Source: JBCCMB01 sp039026555
Lineage (GTDB): Bacteria; Pseudomonadota; Alphaproteobacteria; Caulobacterales; Hyphomonadaceae
DNA: 17,833 nt
NCBI GenBank assembly: GCA_039026555.1
Contig: JBCCMB010000051.1
Coordinates: 1-17,833, forward strand
Reading direction: 5' to 3'
The position numbers and the translations under genes were made by a program. Shown here one piece after another: positions 1 through 8,396 of this stretch (its first letter is position 1; every line of letters begins with the position of its first letter). The notes below the pieces were generated by a model that did not search any database, was not told where the DNA came from, and saw nothing but the letters and a program-made list of their open reading frames with translations.

Positions 1-759
1 GATGGCCAGTTTGGCCGCGAGGAGACCGATGCGTTTGACCGGGACTTCGTGGTTGTCGGAGCGGTTTTGGACGTGGAACGCAGTCCTCACATTCATTACG
101 CCTTCGGCGTCGCGAACGAATTCTCCCGGGAAACCGACGATATGGAGACGCGAGACCTGCATATTGTCAGCACATCAGCCGCTCTTGGAGCTGATTGGAG
201 CGATAGTTTGTTGGAGCCCACTCAAGGATGGCGCGGCGACATTCGCGGAGAGCCGGGTTGGGTGCTTGGGGAAGAAAATACGCCCTATCTCATGACGCTT
301 GGCGGCGCTGCTATCTATCGCGGCTTTGGCGAAGAACGCGATTGGGTCGCTGCGCTTCGCGGTCGCGCCGGCTCCTTGATCGGTGCGGGTACGCTGGAAT
401 TGCCAGCGAGCCGTCGCTTCTTCGCCGGCGGCGGAGGCAGCGCGCGTGGATACGCCTATCAATCCATTGGCCCCAAGGACGATCTAGGCGATCCGCGCGG
501 CGGACGCGGGCTCTTGGAGATAGGCGGAGAATTGCGGTGGCGTCGAAGCGAGCGCTTCGGGTTCGCCGCTTTTCTTGACGCCGCCTCTGTGTCCAAAGGC
601 GCAACCCCAAGCGCTGATGATCTACAATTCGGCGCGGGCCTGGGCGTTCGATACTATACGTCGATCGGCGCAATACGCTTTGATGTTGCGGCGCCTTTGA
701 GCGCGCGGGACGGCGATGATCCAGTACAGATCTACATTAATCTGGGACAGGCGTTCTGA
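1..759 (+). CDS. tamA: TamA-type outer membrane Omp85 barrel protein, C-terminal part (5' end outside window)
   Basis: This is the C-terminal 252 residues of an outer membrane beta-barrel protein of the Omp85/BamA family. The frame is open from base 1, so the true start lies upstream. The barrel shows alternating hydrophobic strands and the Omp85 loop-6 signature in the form GGGGSARGY (about 430-453), whose RGY corresponds to the conserved (V/I)RG(F/Y) motif. The protein ends in QAF, and a C-terminal aromatic residue is typical of barrels recognised by the BAM machine. The stop codon overlaps the start of tamB by one base, which identifies it as TamA rather than BamA. In the family, TamA sits in the outer membrane and works with inner-membrane TamB to insert some outer membrane proteins and, by recent models, to move phospholipids. 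The POTRA domains would lie in the missing N-terminal part. Confidence 0.88.
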   Translation, partial: DGQFGREETDAFDRDFVVVGAVLDVERSPHIHYAFGVANEFSRETDDMETRDLHIVSTSAALGADWSDSLLEPTQGWRGDIRGEPGWVLGEENTPYLMTLGGAAIYRGFGEERDWVAALRGRAGSLIGAGTLELPASRRFFAGGGGSARGYAYQSIGPKDDLGDPRGGRGLLEIGGELRWRRSERFGFAAFLDAASVSKGATPSADDLQFGAGLGVRYYTSIGAIRFDVAAPLSARDGDDPVQIYINLGQAF

Positions 760-3700
760 TGGCCGAGGCGCGCTTCTCCAAGCCGGTCCGAATGGGTCTT
801 TGGGCGCTCTTGAGTGTCGGGCTATTGCTCGGCGCGATCGGCGTTGGCGCGCGATTGATCGCGGCGACGGATCTGGGGCGCGAGTTTGCCCAATCGCGTC
901 TTGAACAAGCCGAGATACGGGGGCAGTCGTTTAAGATTGACGGCCTTGAAGGCGACGTACTTGGACGCTTGACCTTCGATACCTTGACCGTAAGCGACGC
1001 GGACGGCGTCTGGCTTCAGGTGGAGGACGGCGCGCTTTCTTGGTCGCCGATCGCCCTTTTGCAGGAAAGAGCACATGTCCGTCGCATTGAAGCGCAGCGG
1101 GTTGTGATGTTGCGTTGGCCGACGATCGCGCCGGCGCCTTCATCGGGCGGCGGGTCTTTCGTTCGCACCTATCAAATCGATGTCGCACGTTTTCCAGACA
1201 TTGAAACGACCGCAAACGTGACGCGTGCTGAAGCCCATTTTGCCGCTGACGGACAGCTTTTAGTCGGCGGCGGCGCCGGCGATATAGATTTCGAGCTTGT
1301 GCCGGAAGAGGCGGCCGGGGATCGGATTGATGCGGCGCTTGCGTGGCGTCCGAATGCGCCTCTTATCGGCCGCGCGGAGGGCGAGGGGCCCGCTGGCGGT
1401 TTGCTCGCGCAATTGCTTGGATTAAACGATGAGGACGCGCCAAGCTTCATTCTTTCCGCCACCCGCGCGAACGACGCCGCCGACTTCGCCTTCGAACTAA
1501 ACATATCCGGGGAAACCAAAGCGGAAGCGACCGCCAGTCTCGCGAGAAAAGACGCGGTCGCGGAGGGACGGATCGATCTTTCCGCGTTTCCGATGCTGCA
1601 GAGCCTCGGGGACCGCATAGGCGATGAGGCGCAAGTCTCCCTCGCCGCATCGCGCGATCGGGTTTTTGGTCGTGTGGAAACCCAATTGATCAATGCCGAC
1701 GTTAGCGCCCCCTTTGATCTGGATCGTCTTCAGTTGCGAGACGGATTAACCGATTTCAGCGTGCGGACGGCTGAGATGTCTGAGGTTTTGAGCGTCGAAG
1801 AGCTTGCTGCAGATGAATTGACTCTTGAAGGACGTGCAACGCGAGAAGACGGACGCTGGATCTTGGTCGGCGATGTGCGCGCAATAGGTTTGCGCGCGCC
1901 TGGCGGATCATTTGACCAAATCGGCGGTCCGGCGACGGCGTCGTACGCGCCCGATACCGGGAATCTCCGCGGCGGCGCGCGTCTCCGGGCTGTAGCGGCC
2001 GTTTTCGATGATAGCCTCGTCGCTCGCATAGCCGGCGATGCGCCGGATGTTGCTTTGGATTTCGACCTTTCGCCATCCACAAACACGCTGTCTCTATCAG
2101 ACTTAGAGGTCGGCCTCTCGATTGGTGAATTTGAAGCCGATGGTGCGCTCGCGTTAGACAGTGGAGAGGCTGATTTTAAGGGCGCATTTGACTTTTCCGA
2201 GCTTGGCCTGGCGTTGGGCTGGCCGATCGATGCGACCCAAGGGATTTGGACCTTCGTCGGCGATGCGGATAGCTATGCTGTTGACGTGAATGGCCGGGTC
2301 GACCCTCTGGCGGGGTCTGAAAGTTCCTTAGAAACCTGGCTGGAAGGCGGTGTTGATTACGACGCCGCCATTGCGTCCGATAACGGTCAAATTCGAATAA
2401 GCTCTTTGGATCTTGAAGGACGGGGCGTTCGTCTGACGGCGCGGGGTGATGTCTCTAATGGCGCGGCGTCGCTCTCAGCCGATGGAGTTATTCTCGGCGG
2501 CGATCTTGCCGGCGCGTCATTCGCAGATGTCGCGGTTTCGGGCGCGCTTCTAGGCGGGAGCTACTCATTCGACTTTCAGACGTCTGAGCTTTCGGTCGCC
2601 GGCGAAACGCTATCCGACGCTAGGCTTTCGATAGAGGGACAATCCGCGCGGGATGATTTGTCGCTAAACCTTAAGGCTGGTGGGGATTGGCGAGGAAACC
2701 CGGCGTCGTTTGTTGCGTCGCTTGGGTTGGCGGAAGACAATTGGCGCGCCTCCAACCTGGTCTTCGACTGGAGCGGTTTCACGGCAGTGGGCGATCTATC
2801 GGGTGAATTCGAAGATTGGACACGCCTATCCGGCGCCGTCGACTTTGAGATCGTCGAGCGATCTCGGCTCGCGCGTGGCGGCGGTGCGGGCGCTGTCAGC
2901 TTATCGCACGGCGCCGTGGACGGACGCTTTAGCGTCGACGACGTGGAGCTGCAATACGCGCGGATTGGGACGGCGGAGCTGGTGCTCGCAGGAACGCCGG
3001 ACAAAGCGGCGTTGGATCTAGATCTTTCCGGCGGCCTGCAGATCGGCGGCGTGATGCAGCCGCTTAAATTGGATCTCGACGTTGCGGCGAACCCTTTTGA
3101 GCAATCGGCCGATATCGAGTTTGTCGCGGATATTAGTGATCAAATCATCGCATCGAACGGTCAGATCGGGTTTCAAAGAGACGCCGGCGGTTTGTCGCTT
3201 GTCGGCGCCGCCTCGGTATTTGAAGGGCTGGCGTCCCTCGACTACCGCAGTGGGCCGGTCGGAAGGCGGCTGGCGCTTGATTGGGAAGACGTCGATATTG
3301 GGGGCGTTGAGTCCCTTTACGGTCGACCAGGTCTAGCGGGCCGCGCGAATGGAGATATTCGCTTAGATATTGACGCCGATGATGTCGACGGTTTCGTCAA
3401 TGCGCGGATCATCGAGCTAGGACGAGCGGGCGATTCGGCGCACGCAAACGCGATGTTGCAAACACGATTTGAGGACCGTCGCGCCTCCGGCGAACTGGTA
3501 GTCACTGGTACGAATGAGCTCGACTTGAACGTCTTTGCGGACCTTCCCATAGACGTCGACGCGTCGAGCCTCGCGGTCGGCGTTCGTCCGAACGCGGGTA
3601 TGACGTTTAACGCGTCCGGCGGTGGGCCATTGGGACCCGTTTGGGCCGCAGCGGGTCCCGTGAATACGCGTTTTGAGGGACGCTTCGGTGTCGACGCCAA

Positions 3701-4895
3701 TTATGAAGGGCGCACGCAAGCTTTTCGCCCCGACGGCTCCGTCTCGTTGAAGTCCGGTCTCTTCGAAGACGGCGACAGCGGATTGTTTCTCAAAGACGTC
3801 TCGCTGGATGCGCGACTGCGCCAAGATGCGATAGAGTTATTGGCGCTCGACGCACGCGGCGCCGACGGCGGCCGTATCGAGGGCGCAGGCCGTTACGCAT
3901 TTGACGGCGCCGCCGATATCGATCTGAAGCTACATAGACTGGATGCGCTGCGTCGATCAGACATCCGCGCCGTATTGTCCGGCGGACTGAGTTTTGGCGC
4001 ACAGGCGCAAGGAGCGGCTTTAACCGGCGCGCTAAAGATCAATGAAGCTCACATTAATGTAGAGAATTTGCCGCGCACGAAGTTCAAAACGCTCAATGTT
4101 CGGTTCGACGAGGCGCCGATCGAAGAGGCGCCGGCGATCTCACAAGACCAATCAATCGCCCTCGACATCGCGATGAAGGCGGATCGCCGCATCTATATTC
4201 AGGGCGGTGGGTTTGAAACCGAATGGGACGCCGACATGCATGTCGGCGGGGTTTTGGGCGCGCCTTTGCTTGATGGAGAAGCGCGGATACTGCGCGGCGA
4301 TCTAGATTTTGTCGGTCGAAGGTTCGAGTTCGTTGACAGTGAAATCGTCTTTGCAGGATCGCCGGACAAGACGCAATTGGCCTTGAAAGCAGTGTATGAA
4401 ACCGACGCCTTAACCGCAGCGGTTGAAGTCACCGGCGTCCCCGAAGACCCAGCAATTGCGTTAACATCAGATCCCGATTTGCCGCAGGACGAGGTTTTGT
4501 CTCATATCTTGTTTGGTGAAAGCGCTGCCGGGTTTGGCGGAGTACAGTCCGCGCAATTAGCGGCGGGGTTGGCCGCGATCTCGGGCGGCGAAGCTGGGTT
4601 CGATCTCACCGGGTCGCTGCGGGACGCTTTGGGTGTCGATCGCCTCGATTTGGGGACGTCATCTGATGGGACGGCGTCTTTGCGCGCGGGGCAGTATGTG
4701 GCGCCCGATGTCTATGTCGAATTGATGTCGAACGCGCGCGGCGCGCCCGGCTGGGGCGTGACCTGGACGCCGCAACGTCGAATAGAAGTCGGCGCGGAAC
4801 GAGAGGCGGAGGACGCGCCGAAATTCAGCGTGAAATGGCGCCGGGATTATGACTTTGACAATCCGCCAGACAGGGTTCGTGCAACAGGCGAATAG
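759..4895 (+). CDS. tamB: TamB, inner-membrane component of the translocation and assembly module
   Basis: This 1378-residue protein is a full-length TamB (AsmA-like/DUF490 family; usual size about 1200-1500). A single signal-anchor helix at about residues 11-33 follows a short basic N terminus. The rest is a long periplasmic region rich in alternating beta-strand and glycine/aspartate turns, as expected for the hydrophobic-groove fold of TamB and related lipid-transfer proteins. The C-terminal TamB domain is clear: DLPQDEVLSHILFGES (about 4479-4525), then an AQLAAGLAAISGG segment, and a terminal stretch ending in FSVKWRRDYDF. Its ATG shares one base with the tamA stop codon (TGATG), implying translational coupling. 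It should span the periplasm and dock on TamA. The next gene is convergent, 54 bases away, and I see no convincing terminator in that gap. Confidence 0.95.
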   Translation: MAEARFSKPVRMGLWALLSVGLLLGAIGVGARLIAATDLGREFAQSRLEQAEIRGQSFKIDGLEGDVLGRLTFDTLTVSDADGVWLQVEDGALSWSPIALLQERAHVRRIEAQRVVMLRWPTIAPAPSSGGGSFVRTYQIDVARFPDIETTANVTRAEAHFAADGQLLVGGGAGDIDFELVPEEAAGDRIDAALAWRPNAPLIGRAEGEGPAGGLLAQLLGLNDEDAPSFILSATRANDAADFAFELNISGETKAEATASLARKDAVAEGRIDLSAFPMLQSLGDRIGDEAQVSLAASRDRVFGRVETQLINADVSAPFDLDRLQLRDGLTDFSVRTAEMSEVLSVEELAADELTLEGRATREDGRWILVGDVRAIGLRAPGGSFDQIGGPATASYAPDTGNLRGGARLRAVAAVFDDSLVARIAGDAPDVALDFDLSPSTNTLSLSDLEVGLSIGEFEADGALALDSGEADFKGAFDFSELGLALGWPIDATQGIWTFVGDADSYAVDVNGRVDPLAGSESSLETWLEGGVDYDAAIASDNGQIRISSLDLEGRGVRLTARGDVSNGAASLSADGVILGGDLAGASFADVAVSGALLGGSYSFDFQTSELSVAGETLSDARLSIEGQSARDDLSLNLKAGGDWRGNPASFVASLGLAEDNWRASNLVFDWSGFTAVGDLSGEFEDWTRLSGAVDFEIVERSRLARGGGAGAVSLSHGAVDGRFSVDDVELQYARIGTAELVLAGTPDKAALDLDLSGGLQIGGVMQPLKLDLDVAANPFEQSADIEFVADISDQIIASNGQIGFQRDAGGLSLVGAASVFEGLASLDYRSGPVGRRLALDWEDVDIGGVESLYGRPGLAGRANGDIRLDIDADDVDGFVNARIIELGRAGDSAHANAMLQTRFEDRRASGELVVTGTNELDLNVFADLPIDVDASSLAVGVRPNAGMTFNASGGGPLGPVWAAAGPVNTRFEGRFGVDANYEGRTQAFRPDGSVSLKSGLFEDGDSGLFLKDVSLDARLRQDAIELLALDARGADGGRIEGAGRYAFDGAADIDLKLHRLDALRRSDIRAVLSGGLSFGAQAQGAALTGALKINEAHINVENLPRTKFKTLNVRFDEAPIEEAPAISQDQSIALDIAMKADRRIYIQGGGFETEWDADMHVGGVLGAPLLDGEARILRGDLDFVGRRFEFVDSEIVFAGSPDKTQLALKAVYETDALTAAVEVTGVPEDPAIALTSDPDLPQDEVLSHILFGESAAGFGGVQSAQLAAGLAAISGGEAGFDLTGSLRDALGVDRLDLGTSSDGTASLRAGQYVAPDVYVELMSNARGAPGWGVTWTPQRRIEVGAEREAEDAPKFSVKWRRDYDFDNPPDRVRATGE

Positions 4896-4949
4896 TTGGC
4901 ATGTCTCCGGAAAACTGGCCCACGTTTTGAGAGAGGATCGGCCCTCAGC

Positions 4950-6221
4950 CTAATCCGGATGATCGGGATCCTGGGTGGATCGCAAATTTGGCGGTTGGGC
5001 GGGGACCTCGCCGACTTTGCGGATGGGCGCGATGTCGATGGAGCGAAGCGGGGGCAGGGGCGGCGCCGGCTTTTGGCCGTTCTCGTCCAACCATGCGCTG
5101 GCCAGCCGTGCCCGCGCCCCGGCGTTCGCAGCGATATCGGCGTAGAACAGATTGAAGTTGGGAGTCTTAAAGCGCGCCCCAAATCCGAGCGGTCGGCGGA
5201 GCTCTCCATCACGGGGATTGTCGACCACCAAAACACTGTCGATGCATTGCGCGGAGACGGCGTTCGGCAAGATGGCCGGCTCCATTTCCGGCTCCAATCC
5301 CGCCGCCCGTGCGCCGCCGCGGTGAATGCGGTTCGGCGCAAAATCGCCCGTGTCTGTCCACAGCAGAGGGTTTACGCATAATAGCCGCTGACCTGTGACC
5401 GAGATAAGGTCTCCTTCGGGCGTCCAGGTCCGGAAACGGTTTCGGACGCGTTCGGCGTCTTGCGAATCTCCGTCCGTCACGGCGCTCCAAGAGATGACGC
5501 ACTGAATATCCTGCGGTGTCCGGCACGGCGCTAGCGTCGACAGCGACGTTTCGAACGCGTCGAGCGGGACCGCCGCGTCTATGATGTAGGCGGCGACCAA
5601 TAAAGTGCGGTTAGGCTCGTCCTGAAAGCGGTCGGCCAGAAGTTTTTGCGCCATCAAGCCGCCTTGGCCAACGCCGGCGACGAGAAGCGCGCGACCGCGA
5701 TTGTCGGCGGCCATATAAGCGTCAAACGCCGACAACACATCTGCATACGCCAATTCCAAAGCCTGGTCCGCATCGTCACGTAGGGTTAGATTCGCAAACA
5801 ACGTCGCTTGACGAAAACGGGGCGCGTAAATCGGGCCCGCCGCGCCAAAAGGACGCGCGTGGTTGGGTAAGACCGATTGGTCAAGGCGGTCTGCGGCCTC
5901 GGGGTCGTCGATGGGCGCGTTCCACTCATCGCCGTCATAATCGCTGGTCGGATGGATGAAGAATACATCCACCCCCCAGGGCCTCTCCCAGGCGCCAGGC
6001 GGCTGCGTTTCGGGTCGTAGAGCCCAACTCTCAGGATCGGCGTAGTCTGGCGCGTCAGGCGGAATGTAGGTTTGATAGGGTGATTGCGGATTAATGGTCC
6101 ATCGGAACAAATTATTGCGGAAGCCGATAAGCCCGAGTGCGAACAGCAAGATCAGCGCGCAGGCGAGAATGATCGCCCATGTTCGAACAGAAAGGGTTTG
6201 CGCGACAAGCTTTGGCGGCAT
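4950..6221 (-). CDS. DUF3089-family membrane-anchored alpha/beta-hydrolase-like protein, probably catalytically inactive
   Basis: A 423-residue protein with one N-terminal transmembrane helix (about residues 14-34) after a basic start, placing the rest in the periplasm. Family hallmarks of DUF3089 include VFFIHPTSDYDGDEWNAPI (residues 86-104), a PIYAPRFRQA segment (130-139), a CVNPLLW segment, and NFNLFYADIAANA near the C terminus. Members normally carry a nucleophile elbow like AGHSQG and a catalytic His in a YHVYDY-like motif. Here the elbow reads AGVGQGG, with Gly185 (GGC, 5667-5669) where Ser is expected, and the His position in the C-terminal motif reads Lys (RFKTPNF). Both changes suggest a pseudo-hydrolase. 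A proline-rich tail of about 40 residues follows. Its ATG lies 4 bases after the DUF6285 stop, so it is the third gene of that operon. The family assignment is firm; the role is unknown. Confidence 0.85.
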   Translation of the reverse strand: MPPKLVAQTLSVRTWAIILACALILLFALGLIGFRNNLFRWTINPQSPYQTYIPPDAPDYADPESWALRPETQPPGAWERPWGVDVFFIHPTSDYDGDEWNAPIDDPEAADRLDQSVLPNHARPFGAAGPIYAPRFRQATLFANLTLRDDADQALELAYADVLSAFDAYMAADNRGRALLVAGVGQGGLMAQKLLADRFQDEPNRTLLVAAYIIDAAVPLDAFETSLSTLAPCRTPQDIQCVISWSAVTDGDSQDAERVRNRFRTWTPEGDLISVTGQRLLCVNPLLWTDTGDFAPNRIHRGGARAAGLEPEMEPAILPNAVSAQCIDSVLVVDNPRDGELRRPLGFGARFKTPNFNLFYADIAANAGARARLASAWLDENGQKPAPPLPPLRSIDIAPIRKVGEVPAQPPNLRSTQDPDHPD

Positions 6222-6225
6222 TGAT

Positions 6226-6612
6226 TTACGACCCCGGCTTTAGCTTCAAAGCAGCGCGATACCCCGAATAGCGGGGTTGGTCTATCGCCATTTGACGTTT
6301 GGCGGTTTCAGTAAGGAAGTCCGCCAGACCAGGCGTGCGCCAATTCATCTTTCCGGATCGAATCGCTTGGCAAAGCGCCTCATTCAGCGCTTTCAGATCA
6401 TCCGCGTTGTCGTCCAACAGGTTTTGCAGCGCGGAGCGTTCATAAGCTTCATCCGTCGCGCGCGATGTCATATCGCGGAGCGCAATATCCAACGCGTTGA
6501 CGGCGACGCGGGCGTGGAACGCGGAATGACCCGTCAATTGGGGCGCGGCCGTCTCAGTGATAAAGGACTTAACCGCCTCTATTAACTCTTCGGCGCTGGG
6601 CTCTTCATGCAT
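6226..6612 (-). CDS. DUF6285 protein, LvaB-like partner of the upstream phosphotransferase
   Basis: A small, mostly helical protein of 128 residues with no signal peptide. The FHARVAVNALDIALRDM segment (residues 32-48) and the C-terminal IDQPRYSGY stretch fit DUF6285. I chose the ATG at 6612-6610 (MHEEPS). The frame is open to a TTG at 6651, but that extension looks unlike a protein N terminus and lies inside the upstream gene. The chosen start overlaps the phosphotransferase stop by 8 bases, so the two are translationally coupled. From memory, DUF6285 proteins are encoded next to ACAD10/11-type phosphotransferases, and the small LvaB protein of the Pseudomonas putida levulinate operon, required by LvaA to phosphorylate 4-hydroxyacyl-CoA, appears to be of this kind. 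A kinase-subunit role is inferred from that and from the pairing. Confidence 0.82.
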   Translation of the reverse strand: MHEEPSAEELIEAVKSFITETAAPQLTGHSAFHARVAVNALDIALRDMTSRATDEAYERSALQNLLDDNADDLKALNEALCQAIRSGKMNWRTPGLADFLTETAKRQMAIDQPRYSGYRAALKLKPGS

Positions 6613-7606
6613 CGACAGGCTCCAGACTGTGAAAGATATTGATGAGGTCAATTTCGGTCTCAGACGCGCGCCTACCGATCGCGGCGCGTTCTACTGACGG
6701 ATCGGCGCCAGTGCTGTAGGCGTCATACATGATGAGGCACATAACGCCCCATTTCAGCGTACCCAGCATCTCCCAATATTTTATCTCGGCGGGCGTAAAA
6801 ACATCGCCGCCTTCTTCTGCGTAGCCGTCCAGCATGTCTTGCAGCGCGCCGAAGCCGCCGACCGGATTGCTCGTCTCTCCAAAGCGCCAAGAATTGACGC
6901 AGATCCAGCCGAGATCTTCCCGCGGATCGCCGATGTGCGCCAACTCCCAATCCAGCACGCCGCGCAGCCCTTCGTGGCCGATTATGAGATTGCCGTTGCG
7001 AAAATCGCCGTGGACGAGTGCAGGCGTCGCTAACTTCGGCGCATGATCGCGTAAGTGTTTGAACGCCAGCTCAAATATGGGCCGAGGACGAAATCGACGG
7101 TAGATCTTTTCATATTCGTTCAATTGTCCGATCGCGTCGCTTTGCGCTAAGGCGGGCAGCTCGCCGATCGACGTTGCGTGGATTTTCGCCAGCGCTGCAC
7201 CACATTGGCGGGCCAGCTTTGGACGCGCGTCTGTGAACTCATCGTTGCGCAAGATCTTACGAGCGATGGTTTCCCCCGCCATACGACGCATTAGGAACGC
7301 AGATCCGAGCTGGTCCTCAGGCGTGCAGACATGAACGATGTCCGGGGTCGGCGCGCCCAGTCTTTGCGCGGCGAGAATTGTTAGAGCTTCAGTTTCGAGG
7401 CTAATCGTGTGCTCGCCCTTGGCTTCGCCGCCGCCGCCGGGCGCGCGTCGGAGAATGAAACCATTATCTGCGACATCGAAACACCAGGTTTCGTGGCTGG
7501 CGCCGCCGGATAGGCGCCGTAGTTTTGAGACTTCGACGTCACCGAGCTCCAATTTCGCCGCAATCACGTCAAGTCTTCGCTGAATTTCAATGCTGTCGGT
7601 TTCCAT
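6605..7606 (-). CDS. Phosphotransferase family protein (APH fold; ACAD10/11 and LvaA-like), putative 4-hydroxyacyl-CoA kinase
   Basis: A soluble 333-residue kinase of the aminoglycoside-phosphotransferase fold. Visible parts are the glycine-rich loop LSGGASHETW (residues 32-41), the catalytic loop LVHGDFRNGNL (197-207; Asp201 catalytic, Asn206 metal ligand), and the DFG-equivalent VLDWELAHIGDPREDLGW (217-234). The DPxEDLGW form is typical of the ACAD10/11-like branch rather than antibiotic kinases, so a CoA-linked hydroxyacyl substrate is likelier than a drug. I use the ATG at 7606-7604 (METDS); an in-frame TTG at 7642 is possible but has no better ribosome site. It is the first gene of a three-gene operon with DUF6285 and DUF3089 genes. 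No acyl-CoA dehydrogenase gene, the usual companion, is visible in the window. Family certain, substrate inferred. Confidence 0.87.
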   Translation of the reverse strand: METDSIEIQRRLDVIAAKLELGDVEVSKLRRLSGGASHETWCFDVADNGFILRRAPGGGGEAKGEHTISLETEALTILAAQRLGAPTPDIVHVCTPEDQLGSAFLMRRMAGETIARKILRNDEFTDARPKLARQCGAALAKIHATSIGELPALAQSDAIGQLNEYEKIYRRFRPRPIFELAFKHLRDHAPKLATPALVHGDFRNGNLIIGHEGLRGVLDWELAHIGDPREDLGWICVNSWRFGETSNPVGGFGALQDMLDGYAEEGGDVFTPAEIKYWEMLGTLKWGVMCLIMYDAYSTGADPSVERAAIGRRASETEIDLINIFHSLEPVDA

Positions 7607-7655
7607 AACGAAAAAACAATCGTCCTTTGCGATACTAAGCAAGGCGCAATGAAGG

Positions 7656-7671
7656 TTAGCGGCGCGTTAGC
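7656..7671. promoter_or_regulatory. CtrA-like box TTAG-N7-TTAG in divergent spacer
   Basis: The 16 bases TTAGCGGCGCGTTAGC lie between the divergent phosphotransferase and DUF502 genes, 49 bases upstream of the former and 24 upstream of the latter. Two TTAG halves are separated by 7 bases, the spacing of CtrA boxes (TTAA-N7-TTAA), though both halves deviate at the last base. The same element occurs at 15685-15700 with two differences. The call as a CtrA site is an inference. Confidence 0.3.
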
Positions 7672-7695
7672 CGACGACGATCGGATCTAGAGGCT

Positions 7696-8394
7696 ATGTC
7701 GAAAGATAAAAAAGCCAGCGATGGCGGAATTTTTGAAGTAGACCGGCCGCCTCGCCGCGGTCCAATCACGTGGCTTCGCAGCCGCTTTTTGACGGGATTG
7801 GTTGTCGCCGCGCCGATCGGGATCACCATTTGGTTGGTCTGGATGTTCGTCACTTTTGTCGACAGCCGGATTAAGCCGCTGATTCCGGCGCAGTGGAACC
7901 CCGAAACCTACACCAAATTCGCTTTGCCGGGGCTTGGGGTTTTTATCGCCGTTGTCGGTCTGATCATCATCGGAACGATCGCTGCGAACCTCATTGGCAA
8001 GTCGTTGCTCACCTATGGCGAGAACCTTTTAATACGCGTGCCCTTGGTGCGGACCATCTACACGCTTTTCAAGCAATTGTTCGAAACGCTGGCGTCGAGC
8101 CAGGCCGCTTCGTTCAAAGAGGTGGTGATGCTTCAATATCCTCGCGAAGGGACTTGGGCTGTGGGATTTATAACGGCGCCGACGAAAGGCGAAATGCATG
8201 ACAAGTTTCCGGACCTCGTGGGCGTATTTGTTCCGACAACACCCAATCCGACATCCGGTTTTTTGATCTATGTGCCGCGCGGCGATTTGGTGACGTTAGA
8301 TATGAGCGTTGAAGAAGGCGCGAAGCTGATCATTTCCGCCGGCCTTGTGACGCCGGAGATTGCTGAAGACCCGCTCTTCATAACGGGGAAATAG
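7696..8394 (+). CDS. DUF502 family inner-membrane protein
   Basis: A 232-residue membrane protein of unknown function that matches DUF502 across its length. After a charged N-terminal tail, two transmembrane helices are seen at about residues 31-54 and 77-100. They are followed by the family's conserved region NLLIRVPLVRTIYTLFKQL (110-128) and a soluble C-terminal domain with a PNPTSGFLIYVPR stretch. The ATG at 7696 has a short-spaced AGAGG just upstream. It converges on recG with only 2 bases between the stop codons. From memory, DUF502 genes often travel with recG, sdhE and mfd in Alphaproteobacteria, as here. Plant homologues (LCV-like/COV1) are linked to membrane trafficking, but no bacterial role can be read from the sequence. 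Confidence 0.9.
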   Translation: MSKDKKASDGGIFEVDRPPRRGPITWLRSRFLTGLVVAAPIGITIWLVWMFVTFVDSRIKPLIPAQWNPETYTKFALPGLGVFIAVVGLIIIGTIAANLIGKSLLTYGENLLIRVPLVRTIYTLFKQLFETLASSQAASFKEVVMLQYPREGTWAVGFITAPTKGEMHDKFPDLVGVFVPTTPNPTSGFLIYVPRGDLVTLDMSVEEGAKLIISAGLVTPEIAEDPLFITGK

Positions 8395-8396
8395 AC

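Noticed and set aside
759..4895. Internal repeats in tamB as a novel repeat protein
   Set aside because: The loose glycine/aspartate periodicity is the ordinary beta-taco pattern of TamB/AsmA-like proteins; no exact DNA repeat was seen.
4896..4949. Rho-independent terminator between tamB and the DUF3089 gene
   Set aside because: I found only short imperfect inverted segments and no T-tract on either strand.
4896..5381. Open plus-strand frame of 161 codons immediately after tamB
   Set aside because: It lies wholly antisense to the DUF3089 gene, which has clear family motifs; the translation is arginine-rich and unlike a protein. The 54-base gap holds no ribosome site for it.
6605..7606. Aminoglycoside resistance kinase
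   Set aside because: The fold is shared, but the DPREDLGW motif and the coupled DUF6285 gene point to the acyl-CoA-linked branch.
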